From NCBI GenBank assembly GCA_004134985.1, contig REGQ01000010.1:124001-188000 (forward strand): 64,000 nucleotides of DNA, given 5' to 3'. The translations under genes were made by a program, and so were the position numbers. The stretch's first letter is position 1. Every line of letters begins with the position of its first letter. The stretch comes from Paenibacillaceae bacterium. GTDB lineage: Bacteria > Bacillota > Bacilli > Paenibacillales > Paenibacillaceae. Below, in pieces: positions 44,113 through 53,783 of the stretch. Below the pieces are notes generated by a model. The model was not told where the DNA came from and made no database searches. It saw nothing but the letters and a program-made list of their open reading frames with translations.

Positions 44113-44328
44113 CTAAATATCATATTGTAATGTATCTACAGAAGCCAAACACACCCTCCCATCCATTCTTACTAATCTATCAAGCAACGCTATGCCAAAA
44201 TAATACAATTCCTTATTTCGAAGATACTCTATCACAGTTTGAATCTCATATTCGGAGAGTTCGAGTTTATTCAACAATGTTGAATACGATTGGGCTATTG
44301 CCTGTAGCCAGTATATATACAGAATCAT
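44113..44328 (-). CDS. Short open frame, doubtful
   Basis: Seventy-one codons (IYWLQAIAQSYSTLLNKLEL, then YFGIALLDRLVRMDGRVCL) look protein-like and AT-rich. No ribosome site precedes the ATG at 44328, so it may be a fragment of an island gene whose start is lost. No family is recognised. Confidence 0.3.
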   Translation of the reverse strand: MILYIYWLQAIAQSYSTLLNKLELSEYEIQTVIEYLRNKELYYFGIALLDRLVRMDGRVCLASVDTLQYDI

Positions 44329-44555
44329 AATGTAAAATATCCGGGAGGTGGTTGTGGTACGAAAGCAAAAGCAGTACCTGTAGAGAGATGCTGGAGCATG
44401 CCTCTGTCTAATCGGGTGCTGCAGATGTTCTTACCATTGAAACTGTTGATGATTTGGTTTTGTTGACGGAGAAAGACATTGGCCCACACCCATTTATATT
44501 TTGGAAATATCATAACACGATGCAGCTGCTACTAATCTAAAAAAGGTGCGATGTT
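44329..44555. other. Upstream region of the glycosyltransferase gene
   Basis: No intact gene. One frame on the plus strand gives a short pattern TIETVDDLVLLTEKDIG, possibly a relic. The promoter of the glycosyltransferase should lie here. Confidence 0.3.
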
Positions 44556-45656
44556 ATGTCAAATATACAGGTCGTTTGGAGAGGCCCCGTAAAACGCGCC
44601 TCAGGTCTCGGGATCGCGAGTAGAGAATACGTATCTGCTTTAAGGAGGCAAGGCGTAAATGTTAAGTTGAGCGGCGAATCCATGGGCAAGAAAAAAGGCG
44701 CCAGGAAAAAACATGTGCTAATTTACCATCAATTACCCAAAAAATTGAATATGGCACAAGAGCGAAAACGGTTTAACCGTATTATATTAAATACGGTTTG
44801 GGAAACGACCCGTATTCCCAAAGGTTGGCTCTTGAAGATCAACAAATTTGACGCAGTTTGCGTACCAACCAGCCAAAATAAAACCGCACTGCGGCAAAGC
44901 GGCGTCAAGATACCCATTTTTATAGTCCCCCATGGGGTACACGTCGAAAAGTTTAAACCCGGAAATAAAAAATATCCTCTGCCAATTGCTAAGGGACGTT
45001 TTGTATTTGTTTCTGTTTTTGGCTTTCAGCATCGGAAAAATCCCGAGGCATTGCTGAGGGCTTACTGGGAGCAATTTTCAGCGTCCGATAAAGTGCTGCT
45101 CGTCATTAAAACGAATGGGTATGCGCGGCACGAGACCGGCCAGTGGATGCGAAACCGCATCGAGAACTATAGGAAAAAGCTCGGAATTCGTAAGAAAACA
45201 GCACCGATTGTCGTCATTGCCAAGCGTATGTATCCGAACCAGTTAAAAGGAATCTATGCTCTCGGTAATGCATTTGTTCTCCCTACAAGAGGTGAAGGAG
45301 TAGGACTACCGTTTTTGGAGTCGCTGTCTAGCGGGGTTCCCGTCATTGCAACGGGTTGGGGCGGGCATATGGATTTTTTAAACAGCGGGAACTCTTTTCT
45401 AGTCAAATATAAGCTACAAAACCCGCAAATCAGCATGAACAGCAGGAACGCGATTGCACGAAGATTTCGTACTTTATTTTCTGGAAATGGGCAGCGGTGG
45501 GCTGAGCCGTCTTTAACCAGCTTAAAAGACCAGATGAGATTGGCATACCATCATCCCGGGCTATGCAAACAGAAAGGACGGCAGGGCCGCCTTGACATGA
45601 AAAAAATATCGTGGGACCGCGCAGGAGCCGCTCTTAAAAAAATTGTGGAAATGTAA
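44556..45656 (+). CDS. Family-4 (GT-B) glycosyltransferase
   Basis: The 366-residue protein has a GT-B layout. The N-terminal half contains NTVWETTRIPKGW and VCVPTSQNKTALRQSGV, and the linker PHGVHVEKFKPG is typical of GT4 enzymes. The C-terminal domain has VFVSVFGFQHRKNPEALL and the nucleotide-sugar E-x7-E site in GEGVGLPFLESLSSGVPVIA. It transfers a sugar from a nucleotide donor to an unknown acceptor in the cytoplasm. The Lys/Arg-rich C-terminus is unusual. It is isolated from other sugar genes within the ssrA-bounded region, with a weak ribosome site (AAGGTG). Confidence 0.85.
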   Translation: MSNIQVVWRGPVKRASGLGIASREYVSALRRQGVNVKLSGESMGKKKGARKKHVLIYHQLPKKLNMAQERKRFNRIILNTVWETTRIPKGWLLKINKFDAVCVPTSQNKTALRQSGVKIPIFIVPHGVHVEKFKPGNKKYPLPIAKGRFVFVSVFGFQHRKNPEALLRAYWEQFSASDKVLLVIKTNGYARHETGQWMRNRIENYRKKLGIRKKTAPIVVIAKRMYPNQLKGIYALGNAFVLPTRGEGVGLPFLESLSSGVPVIATGWGGHMDFLNSGNSFLVKYKLQNPQISMNSRNAIARRFRTLFSGNGQRWAEPSLTSLKDQMRLAYHHPGLCKQKGRQGRLDMKKISWDRAGAALKKIVEM

Positions 45657-45826
45657 TAAAAGCATGCTTTCCGGTTCGTTGGTGGATCAGCTCCCTATTA
45701 CGCAGAGAGCTGAAGTTCGAATCGATTTGATCAATTCGGGTAAAGCACGCTTTTTCCAGTGAACTAGGTCTTGACACAATCATGGCGGCGGGAAAATGCC
45801 GAGGGTGGGATGGGTATGAGTAATTA

Positions 45827-45991
<165 letters not shown>

Positions 45992-46090
45992 TCACTTCAA
46001 CTTAAACGTCGCCCTATTTATTCAAAAAAAATCAATCAAACCTAGACAGATGAACAACCCCCCTCCTTCCTATTTTTTAGACTTGTCATC

Positions 46091-46366
46091 CGAAATATAA
46101 ACCGAGTAACACAAGCCCATATTCATCTTGGGCGAAGAGGTGAAAACGGTCCTATAGTCGCCTTTCTGTTCGGCCCGTCGAAATTTGGAATTTCCGTAAA
46201 ACGAGGAGTTATTCGAGGGACTCTGACTCGCAATGATTTAGTCGGTTCTCTAAATGGAAAGACGATCCACGATCTAGTCCGTGAATTTGAAAGAGGCAAT
46301 GCTTATGTCAATGTACACACCATACAAAATCCAAATGGAGAAATCCGCGGCCAAGTTATTTCATAA
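46091..46366 (+). pseudogene. C-terminal relic of a CHRD-domain protein
   Basis: The frame reads NRVTQAHIHLGRRGENGPIV, GVIRGTLTRNDLVGSL and NAYVNVHTIQNPNGEIRGQV with a stop. AHIH and VNVHT--NP-GEIRGQ are the hallmark of CHRD (chordin-like) domains. No start codon or signal peptide is present upstream, so the 5' part has been deleted. Confidence 0.8.
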
Positions 46367-46447
46367 ACCGTACTTGATTAATAAATAGAAGTGCTTCTAA
46401 CGCAGAGAGTACCTTTACGCTGGTTGCAGAATCGAACCGCTCACACC

Positions 46448-46480
46448 AAAAAGCACCGATCCTATAGATCGATGCTTTTT
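46448..46480. terminator. Bidirectional intrinsic terminator
   Basis: AAAAAGCACCGATC and GATCGATGCTTTTT form a stem with one mismatch around CTATA. It ends the MFS transcript (minus) and the CHRD relic (plus). Confidence 0.75.
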
Positions 46481-46488
46481 GCCATGGT

Positions 46489-46532
46489 ATGGAGGCGAAC
46501 CGCGGCTATGCAAAACTACAATTCGTCGCGCT
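46489..46532. repeat. GGAGGCGAACCG hairpin family (copy 2)
   Basis: The sequence ATGGAGGCGAACCGCGG, then TGCAAAACTACAATTCGTCGC, matches the copy at 52779 at about nine positions in ten over 40 bases. It lies between the MFS gene end and its terminator. On the minus strand it ends TTCGCCTCCATA, resembling the ssrA copy-1 end TCGCCTCCATA. Confidence 0.65.
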
Positions 46533-46545
46533 CCCTTCCAAAACG

Positions 46546-48114
46546 TTATATTTTATTAGATAATCCAATAGATTCTTGAGATTTTTGCAAACTCTTCTTT
46601 TCTACTAATCGAGCATTACCTATAAAAATACTGGCAATAAATCCGATGCCGACAAAAATCAAGCCACCCAGGAACACTTTGTCCAATGCATGGCTGAATA
46701 CTTCTCGCAACGCCATGAATACTTCTGGAGGCAATGAAATCAGTGTGCCGGAATCAAGCAGCGCTTGTGGATTGGCTAAAACTTCTAATTGTTCCACAGA
46801 AAACGTATCAAACTTCTTATTGAGTTCAATCAATCCTGAATTCAATTGCTGAGACAGTAGAGATCCGAATACACTGATTCCAATTGTTCCCCCAATCGAG
46901 CGAAAAAATTGAGAGGAAGACGTGGAGACTCCTCGTGTACTGCTATTGACCGCACTCTGCGCCGCAGTTCCGACAATTGGATATACGGCTCCCATGCCAA
47001 GACCAGTAATAATCATATAGCAGACCATTTGCATTTTGGTTGTATCTACTGTTATTTGACTGAGGAAAATGAAACCAACTGTCATAAGAATCATGCTCGG
47101 CACGAGAATAGCACGGTAAGAAACTTTGCTCATCAGGCGGCCGCCGATAATCGAAGTGACGATCGAGGACAGCATTAACGGTATTAGTACATAACCAGAC
47201 ATTGTCGAATTCACACCAATTACACCCTGAACAAACAACGGGATGTACACAATCGCACCGAACATACCCGCACTCATAAAAAACCCGACGATATTTCCAA
47301 TAGCAATGGTCCGAATTTTGAAAAGTTGAAGCGGAATAATCGGTTCCCTCACCTTCGTCTCAATCCAAAGAAACAATGCAAGGAAGACTGCCCCAGTTCC
47401 GAATAATCCGATGATTTGTGGAGATGTCCAGGCGTACGACGCACTAGATTCCTGATTAGTGCCGCCAAGTACCAGCGCGAGCAGAAACGATAGGACTGCA
47501 ACGGTCAAGGTCATAGCGCCGAACCAATCAACGGATAGTTGTACCTTGCTCTTGCTTTCTTTCATAGCTATTGCAATTAGGAGCAGCGCAGGAATACCAA
47601 TCGGAATATTCATGTAAAAAATCCATCCCCAGTTCCATTGCTCGGCTATCAACCCCCCAAGAGCTGGCCCGATAATGCTGGATATAGCAAAAATGGCGCC
47701 AAACAAGCCCATAAACTTCCCGCGCTTATCAGGTGGATAAATATCCGCGACGATCGTCATCGAAATCGGCAATAATGCCCCTGCCCCAAGACCTTGCACC
47801 CCTCTGAAAATAATGAGCTCCGTTATGCTTCTCGCAAACCCACATAGAACAGAGCCGGTAAGGAATATAGTGATGCCGATTAAATACACCCTTTTACGCC
47901 CAAATAAGTCCGCCAATTTACCATAAATCGGCATAGTTGATGTCGATGCCAGCATATAGACGGTAAATACCCAGCTATAGAAAGAAAATCCCCCCAACTC
48001 TTTAATTACAGTTGGCATAGCGGTTGAGATGATCGTTTGGTCTAAGGAAGATAGAAAAAGTCCCATCAACAAACCAATTGTTATCAATCCTACCTTTGGT
48101 TTCTCACTTGTCAT
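46546..48114 (-). CDS. DHA2-type (EmrB/QacA) 14-helix multidrug efflux MFS transporter
   Basis: The 522-residue protein has 14 predicted membrane helices. It has the motif D1 Asp in LFLSSLDQTIISTAMPTV, motif A GKLADLFGRKR, motif B RGVQGLGAGA and motif C SIIGPALGG. These define proton-driven export pumps of the DHA2 family. The gene is divergent from a TetR regulator gene 179 bp away, a common pump/repressor pair. GGAAG lies upstream of the ATG. The specific drug cannot be predicted. Confidence 0.93.
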   Translation of the reverse strand: MTSEKPKVGLITIGLLMGLFLSSLDQTIISTAMPTVIKELGGFSFYSWVFTVYMLASTSTMPIYGKLADLFGRKRVYLIGITIFLTGSVLCGFARSITELIIFRGVQGLGAGALLPISMTIVADIYPPDKRGKFMGLFGAIFAISSIIGPALGGLIAEQWNWGWIFYMNIPIGIPALLLIAIAMKESKSKVQLSVDWFGAMTLTVAVLSFLLALVLGGTNQESSASYAWTSPQIIGLFGTGAVFLALFLWIETKVREPIIPLQLFKIRTIAIGNIVGFFMSAGMFGAIVYIPLFVQGVIGVNSTMSGYVLIPLMLSSIVTSIIGGRLMSKVSYRAILVPSMILMTVGFIFLSQITVDTTKMQMVCYMIITGLGMGAVYPIVGTAAQSAVNSSTRGVSTSSSQFFRSIGGTIGISVFGSLLSQQLNSGLIELNKKFDTFSVEQLEVLANPQALLDSGTLISLPPEVFMALREVFSHALDKVFLGGLIFVGIGFIASIFIGNARLVEKKSLQKSQESIGLSNKI

Positions 48115-48293
48115 TCCTGCACGCTTCCTTTCTTATTATTCATACATGGTGTTGCATTAGCATCGTTGTGTTGTTTATGATAAAAGAATCAAGGAAAGTC
48201 GACAACCAACAACATATAAGAAATCGTCGCATTCTTAACAGAATTCCTAGTCATGTTGCAGAAGGGAAACAAATGAAACAGGAGTGATAGACA

Positions 48294-48911
48294 ATGTCGA
48301 ATAACTCAATACATAACGACCCGCGGATAAAGCGAACCCTAAATCTAATTCGAGATGCCTTTATCTCATTAATGGATGAGAAGGGCTTTGATCAAATTAC
48401 AGTTCAAGATATAACTAAGCGCGCAGAAATCAACCGGGCCACTTTCTACCGTCACTATCAAGATAAATATGACCTATTAGAAAAAATAGTAGATGGTATG
48501 CTAAATCAGTTTCAGTCCGCCTTTCAACTCCCGTCCGATTTCGAAGTTCATCATTTCGTAAAGGATTACGACACTCCACCTGACTCCTTTATTCGCCAGT
48601 TCGAGCATATCGCTAATCATTTTCAATTCTATAAAATCATGCTTGGTCCTAATGGATTGCCTGGTTTCTCTTGCCGGTTGGAAACTATCATTCGCGACTC
48701 TTTGTATCGTCGATCAATGATTGCTCAACCAATTGACAATCAGGTGGTCATACCACGAGAAATTATCGTCCGCTACGTCACTTCCTCCCATCTTGGAATC
48801 ATCATGTTTTGGCTGGAAAATGATATGCCCTACACGCCCAAATATATGGCGACGCAACTCATACGACTGCATGGGTTTGGTTCCACCTATTTTTTTAAAG
48901 ACCATGCTTAA
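48294..48911 (+). CDS. TetR-family regulator of the MFS pump
   Basis: The 205-residue protein has an N-terminal TetR helix-turn-helix at about 10-60: TLNLIRDAFISLMDEKGFDQ and ITKRAEINRATFYRHYQDKY. The C-terminal ligand domain ends with a TetR_C-type helical region. AGGAG lies about 10 bases before the ATG. It is divergent from the DHA2 pump, so it most likely represses the shared 179-bp promoter region and releases it on binding the pump's substrate. Confidence 0.92.
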   Translation: MSNNSIHNDPRIKRTLNLIRDAFISLMDEKGFDQITVQDITKRAEINRATFYRHYQDKYDLLEKIVDGMLNQFQSAFQLPSDFEVHHFVKDYDTPPDSFIRQFEHIANHFQFYKIMLGPNGLPGFSCRLETIIRDSLYRRSMIAQPIDNQVVIPREIIVRYVTSSHLGIIMFWLENDMPYTPKYMATQLIRLHGFGSTYFFKDHA

Positions 48912-49048
48912 ATCTGAAACCTTGGAAAAAGATAAAGACAGTAAAATCCATAACCGCATGAGGTTGTCGATTTATGTTTAAACAAACGAATGTGTTTAAT
49001 AATAAATGATGATGACGGATAACTATGTTCCGTATAGGAGGAGCAATC

Positions 49049-49744
49049 ATGGCAGAGACCCTGTTAGTGGTAGAGGATGAACGGAAAATTGCAAGGCTGC
49101 TGCAAATCGAGCTGGAAAGCGAAGGCTACCAGGTACGAGTAGCATTGGACGGCACAGCGGGCTGGGCGGCATTCCTCGAAGGGGGTATTGATCTGATCTT
49201 GCTGGACGTTATGCTTCCCGGCATTAGCGGGATCGAGTTGCTGCGGCGTATTCGCTCCGCGGATGCCGATACGCCTGTCTTGCTGCTGACAGCCAAAAGC
49301 GCAGTCGAGGACAAGGTATCCGGTCTCGATCTTGGAGCAAACGACTACATCACGAAGCCCTTCGAAATCGAAGAGCTGTTCGCGCGCATTCGCACCGCTT
49401 TGCGTCTGGCTGCGCGTACGGAACAGCAGTCGCATCCCGAAGAATGGCTGACGGCGGACGATTTAAAGGTTAATTTACAATCAAGGGAAGTCATGCGAGG
49501 CGGAAAAGAACTGGACCTCACGCAACGGGAATTTGATCTGCTTGCGTATTTGCTCCGCAATAAGCGGCTTGTGCTGAACCGCGATCAGATTTTAGCTGAA
49601 GTGTGGGGGTATGATTACGCAGGAAATACGAACGTCGTGGATGTCTATATTCGGTATGTCCGCAAAAAAGTAGACGAGGGCTACGGGAAAGAGCTTATTC
49701 ATACCGTTAGAGGAATCGGCTATGTCCTGAAGGAAACGCCATGA
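49049..49744 (+). CDS. OmpR-family response regulator
   Basis: I start at the ATG at 49049, after AGGAGG with 6-base spacing; product 231 residues. Receiver domain: acidic pair at 10-11, phospho-acceptor Asp53 in LILLDVMLPG, Thr/Lys in LLLTAKSAVED and YITKPFEIEEL. The C-terminal winged helix (DLTQREFDLLAYLLRNKRLV, then VDVYIRYVRKKVD) is typical. It overlaps the kinase gene by four bases (ATGA) and probably controls the PepSY genes downstream. Confidence 0.95.
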   Translation: MAETLLVVEDERKIARLLQIELESEGYQVRVALDGTAGWAAFLEGGIDLILLDVMLPGISGIELLRRIRSADADTPVLLLTAKSAVEDKVSGLDLGANDYITKPFEIEELFARIRTALRLAARTEQQSHPEEWLTADDLKVNLQSREVMRGGKELDLTQREFDLLAYLLRNKRLVLNRDQILAEVWGYDYAGNTNVVDVYIRYVRKKVDEGYGKELIHTVRGIGYVLKETP

Positions 49745-51129
49745 AGCTGAGCAGCAAAATTCATTTATACTCCTCTGTCCTGTTCGCCTCGCTGCTTCTG
49801 GCGGCCAATATAACCGTTTATTTTGTTTTTTATTCGCTAACGATTGAACAGGAGTTGCATGACTTAGCGGCCGAGACGGAACAAGCGGCGGAAGCAATCC
49901 GTGCTTCTAATAATCCGCTCGCGACAGGGGAGCTTCTTCGGGCTTATGTACCGGTGTCGGGCATGATCAGACTAACGCAAGAAATGGCTAACGGCGGAGC
50001 CGGATTGCTTGTGACTTCTTCATCCGAAACGGCGCTCAGCGAGCAACAATCGGTCTATTCTCCTCAGCGAATCGTGGAGAAGGTCCAGATCGGCCAGAAA
50101 GACTACGGTTACGCCTCCATCCCCATTATTGCTGCGGACGGCGCGGTTACGAATGTACAAGTAACGAAAAGCATGGAAGAGTTGACTTCGTTACTTGCTA
50201 TGCTGCGGCTTGTACTCATTGTTGTATCAATTGCTGTTATTATTATTGTTCTTTTATCCAGCGGCTTACTAAGCCGGTTGATTATGCGTCCGATTGGCGC
50301 AATGACCCGAACGATGAAGGAGATTGCTCGCAGCGGCAAGTTCGTTCGTTTAGAGCAGCATGCGAAGTCCAAGGATGAGCTTGCGCAAATGGGCGAGACA
50401 TTTAATGAAATGATCGGTTTGCTGGAGAACAGCTTTCACAAGCAAGAGCAATTCGTATCGAATGCTTCGCATGAACTGAAGACGCCGCTGACCATTATCG
50501 AAAGCTATGCCCGTCTGCTGCAGCGAAGGGGGCTGGAACGGCCGGAGTTATTCGAGGAATCCGTCGAAGCGATCCGGTCGGAAGCGGTCCGAATGAAAGG
50601 AATGACCGAACAGTTGCTGTTGCTTGCCACCCCTAACCGCCATCAGGAGCATGAACGAAACGTGATCGAATTGTTGCCGGAGGTTGAACAAGCAGCAGCC
50701 GGTTTTCGGCGCGCATACAAAAGGGACATTGACATTCAAGCCTCTGCTGAACCGGTACATGCTTATACGAATGCCAATCAGTTGAAGCAGCTCCTGTTTA
50801 TTTTGCTCGATAATGCCAGGAAATATAGCCAGGACAGGATCGATATTGAGCTTGAACGAGACAGCCGCCATAGCCTCATTCGGATAAAAGACCGCGGGAT
50901 CGGCATTCCGGCGACGGAATTGCCGCATGTGTTCGAACGGTTTTATCGGGTGGATCCGTCACGCAGCAGAAATCAGGATTCCGAAGGAGGAACTGGTCTG
51001 GGCTTGTCCCTGGCCCAAGAAATCAGCCGGGCGATCGGAGCGGAAATTGTGCTGTCGAGCGAAGAAGGCAAAGGGACGACAGCTACCCTTCTTTTGCCCC
51101 TGCCTAAACAGGGGGAACTATTCTCATGA
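49741..51129 (+). CDS. Sensor histidine kinase paired with the OmpR-type regulator
   Basis: The 462-residue protein has two membrane helices (about 10-30 and 155-175) around a 120-residue external sensor, a HAMP domain, then HisKA with His244 in SNASHELKTPLT. HATPase_c has LLDNARKYS (N box), DRGIGIP (G1) and GGTGLGLSLAQEI (G2). It should phosphorylate Asp53 of the partner. The translation-coupled ATGA overlap confirms the operon. The external signal is unknown; downstream PepSY proteins may feed back. Confidence 0.95.
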   Translation: MKLSSKIHLYSSVLFASLLLAANITVYFVFYSLTIEQELHDLAAETEQAAEAIRASNNPLATGELLRAYVPVSGMIRLTQEMANGGAGLLVTSSSETALSEQQSVYSPQRIVEKVQIGQKDYGYASIPIIAADGAVTNVQVTKSMEELTSLLAMLRLVLIVVSIAVIIIVLLSSGLLSRLIMRPIGAMTRTMKEIARSGKFVRLEQHAKSKDELAQMGETFNEMIGLLENSFHKQEQFVSNASHELKTPLTIIESYARLLQRRGLERPELFEESVEAIRSEAVRMKGMTEQLLLLATPNRHQEHERNVIELLPEVEQAAAGFRRAYKRDIDIQASAEPVHAYTNANQLKQLLFILLDNARKYSQDRIDIELERDSRHSLIRIKDRGIGIPATELPHVFERFYRVDPSRSRNQDSEGGTGLGLSLAQEISRAIGAEIVLSSEEGKGTTATLLLPLPKQGELFS

Positions 51130-51187
51130 AATTGTAATGAACAGCGGTTATTGTAGGGTAAGGTAGATGCTGAAGCGAGGGATGATG

Positions 51188-51787
51188 ATGGGAAAACGGA
51201 CCGTAAGAACGGGGATTGCGCTTTTTGCACTCGCGTTGGTTATATTAGGGGGGATCCTGCTTTTTGCGAATTCGCGATCAAGCGGCGATAAGGTGTTGTC
51301 CCCAGAGGAAGCAGAGAAAAAAATACTCGAACAGTATGATGGCAATATTGTTCATACAACCTTAGACGGACAAAACTATGTTGTGCAATTGCGGTCAGAC
51401 AAAGGCCTATATGAGCTGACGATAGACAGAGCAACTGCCGCTATTGAGGCTATCCGCCAGATTGAGCTTTTTACGGACGTTCCCGGCAAGCCTGCGGAGA
51501 CACCAGCACCATCGGAAACGGCCAACCCAAGCCAGTCACCACCGCCGCAGAAATCGCCAAATCCGTCCGTATTGTTAGAAGAAGCAGACGCCATCAAAAT
51601 TGCGTTTGAGAAAGTTAGCGGCACGCTCAAAGAAGTAGAGCTCGAGCAAGAAGGCGGCAAATGGTATTACTTTGTAGAGCTGGAGACGAAAGACGGCCGT
51701 GAAGCAACCGTGCAATTGCACGCCGGTTCGGGCAAGGTCCAATCGGTAACATGGGATGACGACGATGATGAGGACGATTCGGATTAG
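51188..51787 (+). CDS. Membrane-anchored PepSY-domain protein with acidic tail (paralogue A)
   Basis: I choose the ATG at 51188, seven bases after GAGG; ATGs at 51167, 51182 and 51185 are alternatives. The protein (about 199 residues) has one N-terminal membrane helix, then two PepSY-like units separated by a Pro/Ser-rich linker (PAPSETANPSQS). The units have ILEQYDGNIVHTTLDGQNYV and IAFEKVSGTLKEVELEQE patterns. It ends in a run of Asp/Glu (DDDDDEDDSD). PepSY units usually inhibit or sense peptidases at the surface. It is in the operon with the regulator and kinase. Confidence 0.85.
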   Translation: MGKRTVRTGIALFALALVILGGILLFANSRSSGDKVLSPEEAEKKILEQYDGNIVHTTLDGQNYVVQLRSDKGLYELTIDRATAAIEAIRQIELFTDVPGKPAETPAPSETANPSQSPPPQKSPNPSVLLEEADAIKIAFEKVSGTLKEVELEQEGGKWYYFVELETKDGREATVQLHAGSGKVQSVTWDDDDDEDDSD

Positions 51788-51887
51788 TTTATCATCAAAT
51801 TCTAATGTGGCTGTAATTTCACTCTTAGAAAGCATGTGTAAAGTAATAAGCGTGAGATGGGCAAGCTATTACGAAAGGATGATATTC

Positions 51888-52508
51888 ATGAAGAAAAAAG
51901 GATTAATTGTTGCCATCGTTGCTTTTGCAGTCATTGGAGGTACCGGCGCTGCATTCGCATCGGGAGCCGTATCGTACATTGGAACAGATAAAGCTGCAAA
52001 AGCAGCGTTGAAAGAAGTGCCAGGCACCGTTACAGAGGTTGAATTTGAGCATAAGAATGGCAAGGCCTATTATGAGGTCGAAGTGCAAAAGAAAGACAGC
52101 CGCGAGGATACAGATGTATACATTGATGCGATTTCAGGAAAAGTACTGGCCGTTCATGATGATCATGATGACGATCGCAAGAAACCGTCCGTGACTGCGA
52201 AGCCGGATGCGAGCGCAAATGCTGGGAAAAGTGCAAAGAATACTGCTGCTGTCGGCGCCAAAGTTATCACGAAAGATCGTGCAATCGAGCTGGCCCAGCA
52301 AGTGGTTAAGGGCGAATTAATTAAAGTGGATAAAGAACGGAATGACGGCATTCAGAAATATGAAGTCAAGCTGAGAACAAGCGAAGGCACTGCCGAAGTA
52401 GAGATTCATGCTACGAATGGTAAAGTCCTTTCGATTGATTATGATCGCTATGATGACGACGATAATGATGACTTTGATGACGATGATAACAGTCGTGGTT
52501 GGAAGTAA
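51888..52508 (+). CDS. PepSY-domain protein with acidic tail (paralogue B)
   Basis: The ATG at 51888 is about 9 bases after GAAAGG and starts MKKKGLIVAIVAFAVIGGTG, a signal or anchor. The 206-residue product has two PepSY units (AAKAALKEVPGTVTEVEFEH and AIELAQQVVKGELIKVDKER), an Asp/His-rich linker (DDHDDDRKK) and an Asp-rich end (DDDDNDDFDDDD). It is a tandem paralogue of the gene before it, 100 bp apart. The acidic runs may bind calcium or other cations; this is inference. The product is likely controlled by the adjacent two-component system. Confidence 0.88.
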   Translation: MKKKGLIVAIVAFAVIGGTGAAFASGAVSYIGTDKAAKAALKEVPGTVTEVEFEHKNGKAYYEVEVQKKDSREDTDVYIDAISGKVLAVHDDHDDDRKKPSVTAKPDASANAGKSAKNTAAVGAKVITKDRAIELAQQVVKGELIKVDKERNDGIQKYEVKLRTSEGTAEVEIHATNGKVLSIDYDRYDDDDNDDFDDDDNSRGWK

Positions 52509-52544
52509 ATAAGTAAATGAAAATTTAGACATTGAAAAGCCCAG

Positions 52545-52635
52545 TCCTCATGTGAAGTGCACCCCTTATAGTGGACATTGGAAAAACACCCATGGTGGTG
52601 TGAAACCGATAAAACTATAGGGGGTGATTTTCGCG
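52545..52635. mobile_element. IS3-family end remnant
   Basis: TGAAGTGCACCCCTTATAGT with GGACATTGG resembles the IS150-group terminal repeat, followed by GGGGGTGATTTT like the ribosome site of an orfA. The rest of the element is absent. Weak evidence. Confidence 0.35.
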
Positions 52636-52739
52636 CTGGTCAGCCTTTTTGGCGGGCAGAAACAAAGGGACTATTTGTTGCTATTCCAAAACCAGGATGT
52701 CCGCCATGGTAAAGCCCGAGCTTTGATATATTCAAATAA

Positions 52740-52765
52740 AAAAGCGACCGATTAAGGTCGCTTTT
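52740..52765. terminator. Bidirectional intrinsic terminator
   Basis: Perfect 10-bp stem aaaagcgacc/ggtcgctttt around gattaa. It separates the PepSY operon (plus) from the 52854 gene (minus). Confidence 0.85.
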
Positions 52766-52778
52766 CCTGATACTTCAT

Positions 52779-52822
52779 ATGGAGGCGAGCCGTGGGTGTG
52801 CAAAACCACAATTCGCCGCCGC
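52779..52822. repeat. GGAGGCGARCCG hairpin family (copy 3)
   Basis: ATGGAGGCGAGCCGTGG then TGCAAAACCACAATTCGCCGC. GGCGAG/TTCGCC and GTGG/CCAC can pair. It sits between the 52854 gene stop and the shared terminator, the same place as the copies at 22820 and 46489. Confidence 0.65.
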
Positions 52823-52853
52823 GCGTTGCTTCGGTTGTTTGGGGTGGCTTAAC

Positions 52854-53720
52854 CTAATTCTCATTTTCTATTTCCGTTTCAATTTCATTCTGAATTTGAA
52901 CGTAATGGTCAGCACTGCTCCAGCATTCCAAGAATAAATCCCGAATATCGTCAACATCTATTTCAAAATCGCACCCTTCCGTCCGAAAGCTAAGGCTGCC
53001 CGTACGCAAATCGTACTCCGTATCAAAAATTAGATCTCCAGACTTATGCAAGCCAGATATCTGCAATGATACTGCCAAGTTAATTTTAGCAGCAGCGGGA
53101 TTCTCGTCCGCGAAAAGGATTGCTGATACGCTTACCTTGTTATCACTATCTCGTTCAAAATACACTTCGGTTTCCCATTCATATTCCCATAAAAATTCAA
53201 TAATTTCATCCAATAGGCTCTCAATCTCTCGCTTTACCCGACTAATTCTTACACAAAAGGCTTCAGTATCAACTTCTTTCAAATCTTCATAATCGTAAAA
53301 AGGATACTTTCTTCCACTATTTTCCAATACACGATAAGGCGCGAAAATAAGATCAGCAACCGGATGAATAATTATGTTAATTGGAATCAGTACAATTTCG
53401 ACACCTTCAGATACATCTCTAGTTTCAATTACTTTTGACATGTTTTCAATTAGTTCAATTGATTTGCGAGATAAAGTTTGTCCGAGTTTAATCCCATTCT
53501 TATACCTCTTCCTTGTTACAACTTTCTGCTCTACATCAAAAAGATCAGCAATCACACCATCAATTATTTCTTCGTCTATAAACATCTCTTGCAAATCATC
53601 TGGAGGAAGAGTTTCGATGTCCAATTTTTCACCGTTTGCCTTCCTCATTACATAAGACTCGAAAACAGGTGTTTCACGCTCCATAAAGTATTTAAAACGA
53701 TCAAACACTGATTTATCCAT
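52854..53720 (-). CDS. Hypothetical acidic cytoplasmic protein, second gene of the palindrome operon
   Basis: The 288-residue protein starts after GGAGG with good spacing and is acidic, with no membrane segment. It has long helical/strand-rich stretches such as KRYKNGIKLGQTLSRKSIEL, EYEWETEVYFERDSDNK and SVSAILFADENPAAAKI, and ends in an EIETEIENEN repeat. I do not recognise a family or catalytic motif. It is 63 bp after the stop of a HTH gene on the same strand. AT-rich composition suggests transfer. It may be an effector of a two-gene system, which is inference. Confidence 0.7.
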   Translation of the reverse strand: MDKSVFDRFKYFMERETPVFESYVMRKANGEKLDIETLPPDDLQEMFIDEEIIDGVIADLFDVEQKVVTRKRYKNGIKLGQTLSRKSIELIENMSKVIETRDVSEGVEIVLIPINIIIHPVADLIFAPYRVLENSGRKYPFYDYEDLKEVDTEAFCVRISRVKREIESLLDEIIEFLWEYEWETEVYFERDSDNKVSVSAILFADENPAAAKINLAVSLQISGLHKSGDLIFDTEYDLRTGSLSFRTEGCDFEIDVDDIRDLFLECWSSADHYVQIQNEIETEIENEN

Positions 53721-53783
53721 AACATTCCTCCTACAACTATTAGAAGTCTGTTGTACTCCCTTATAAGCTTTCGATCACAATTA

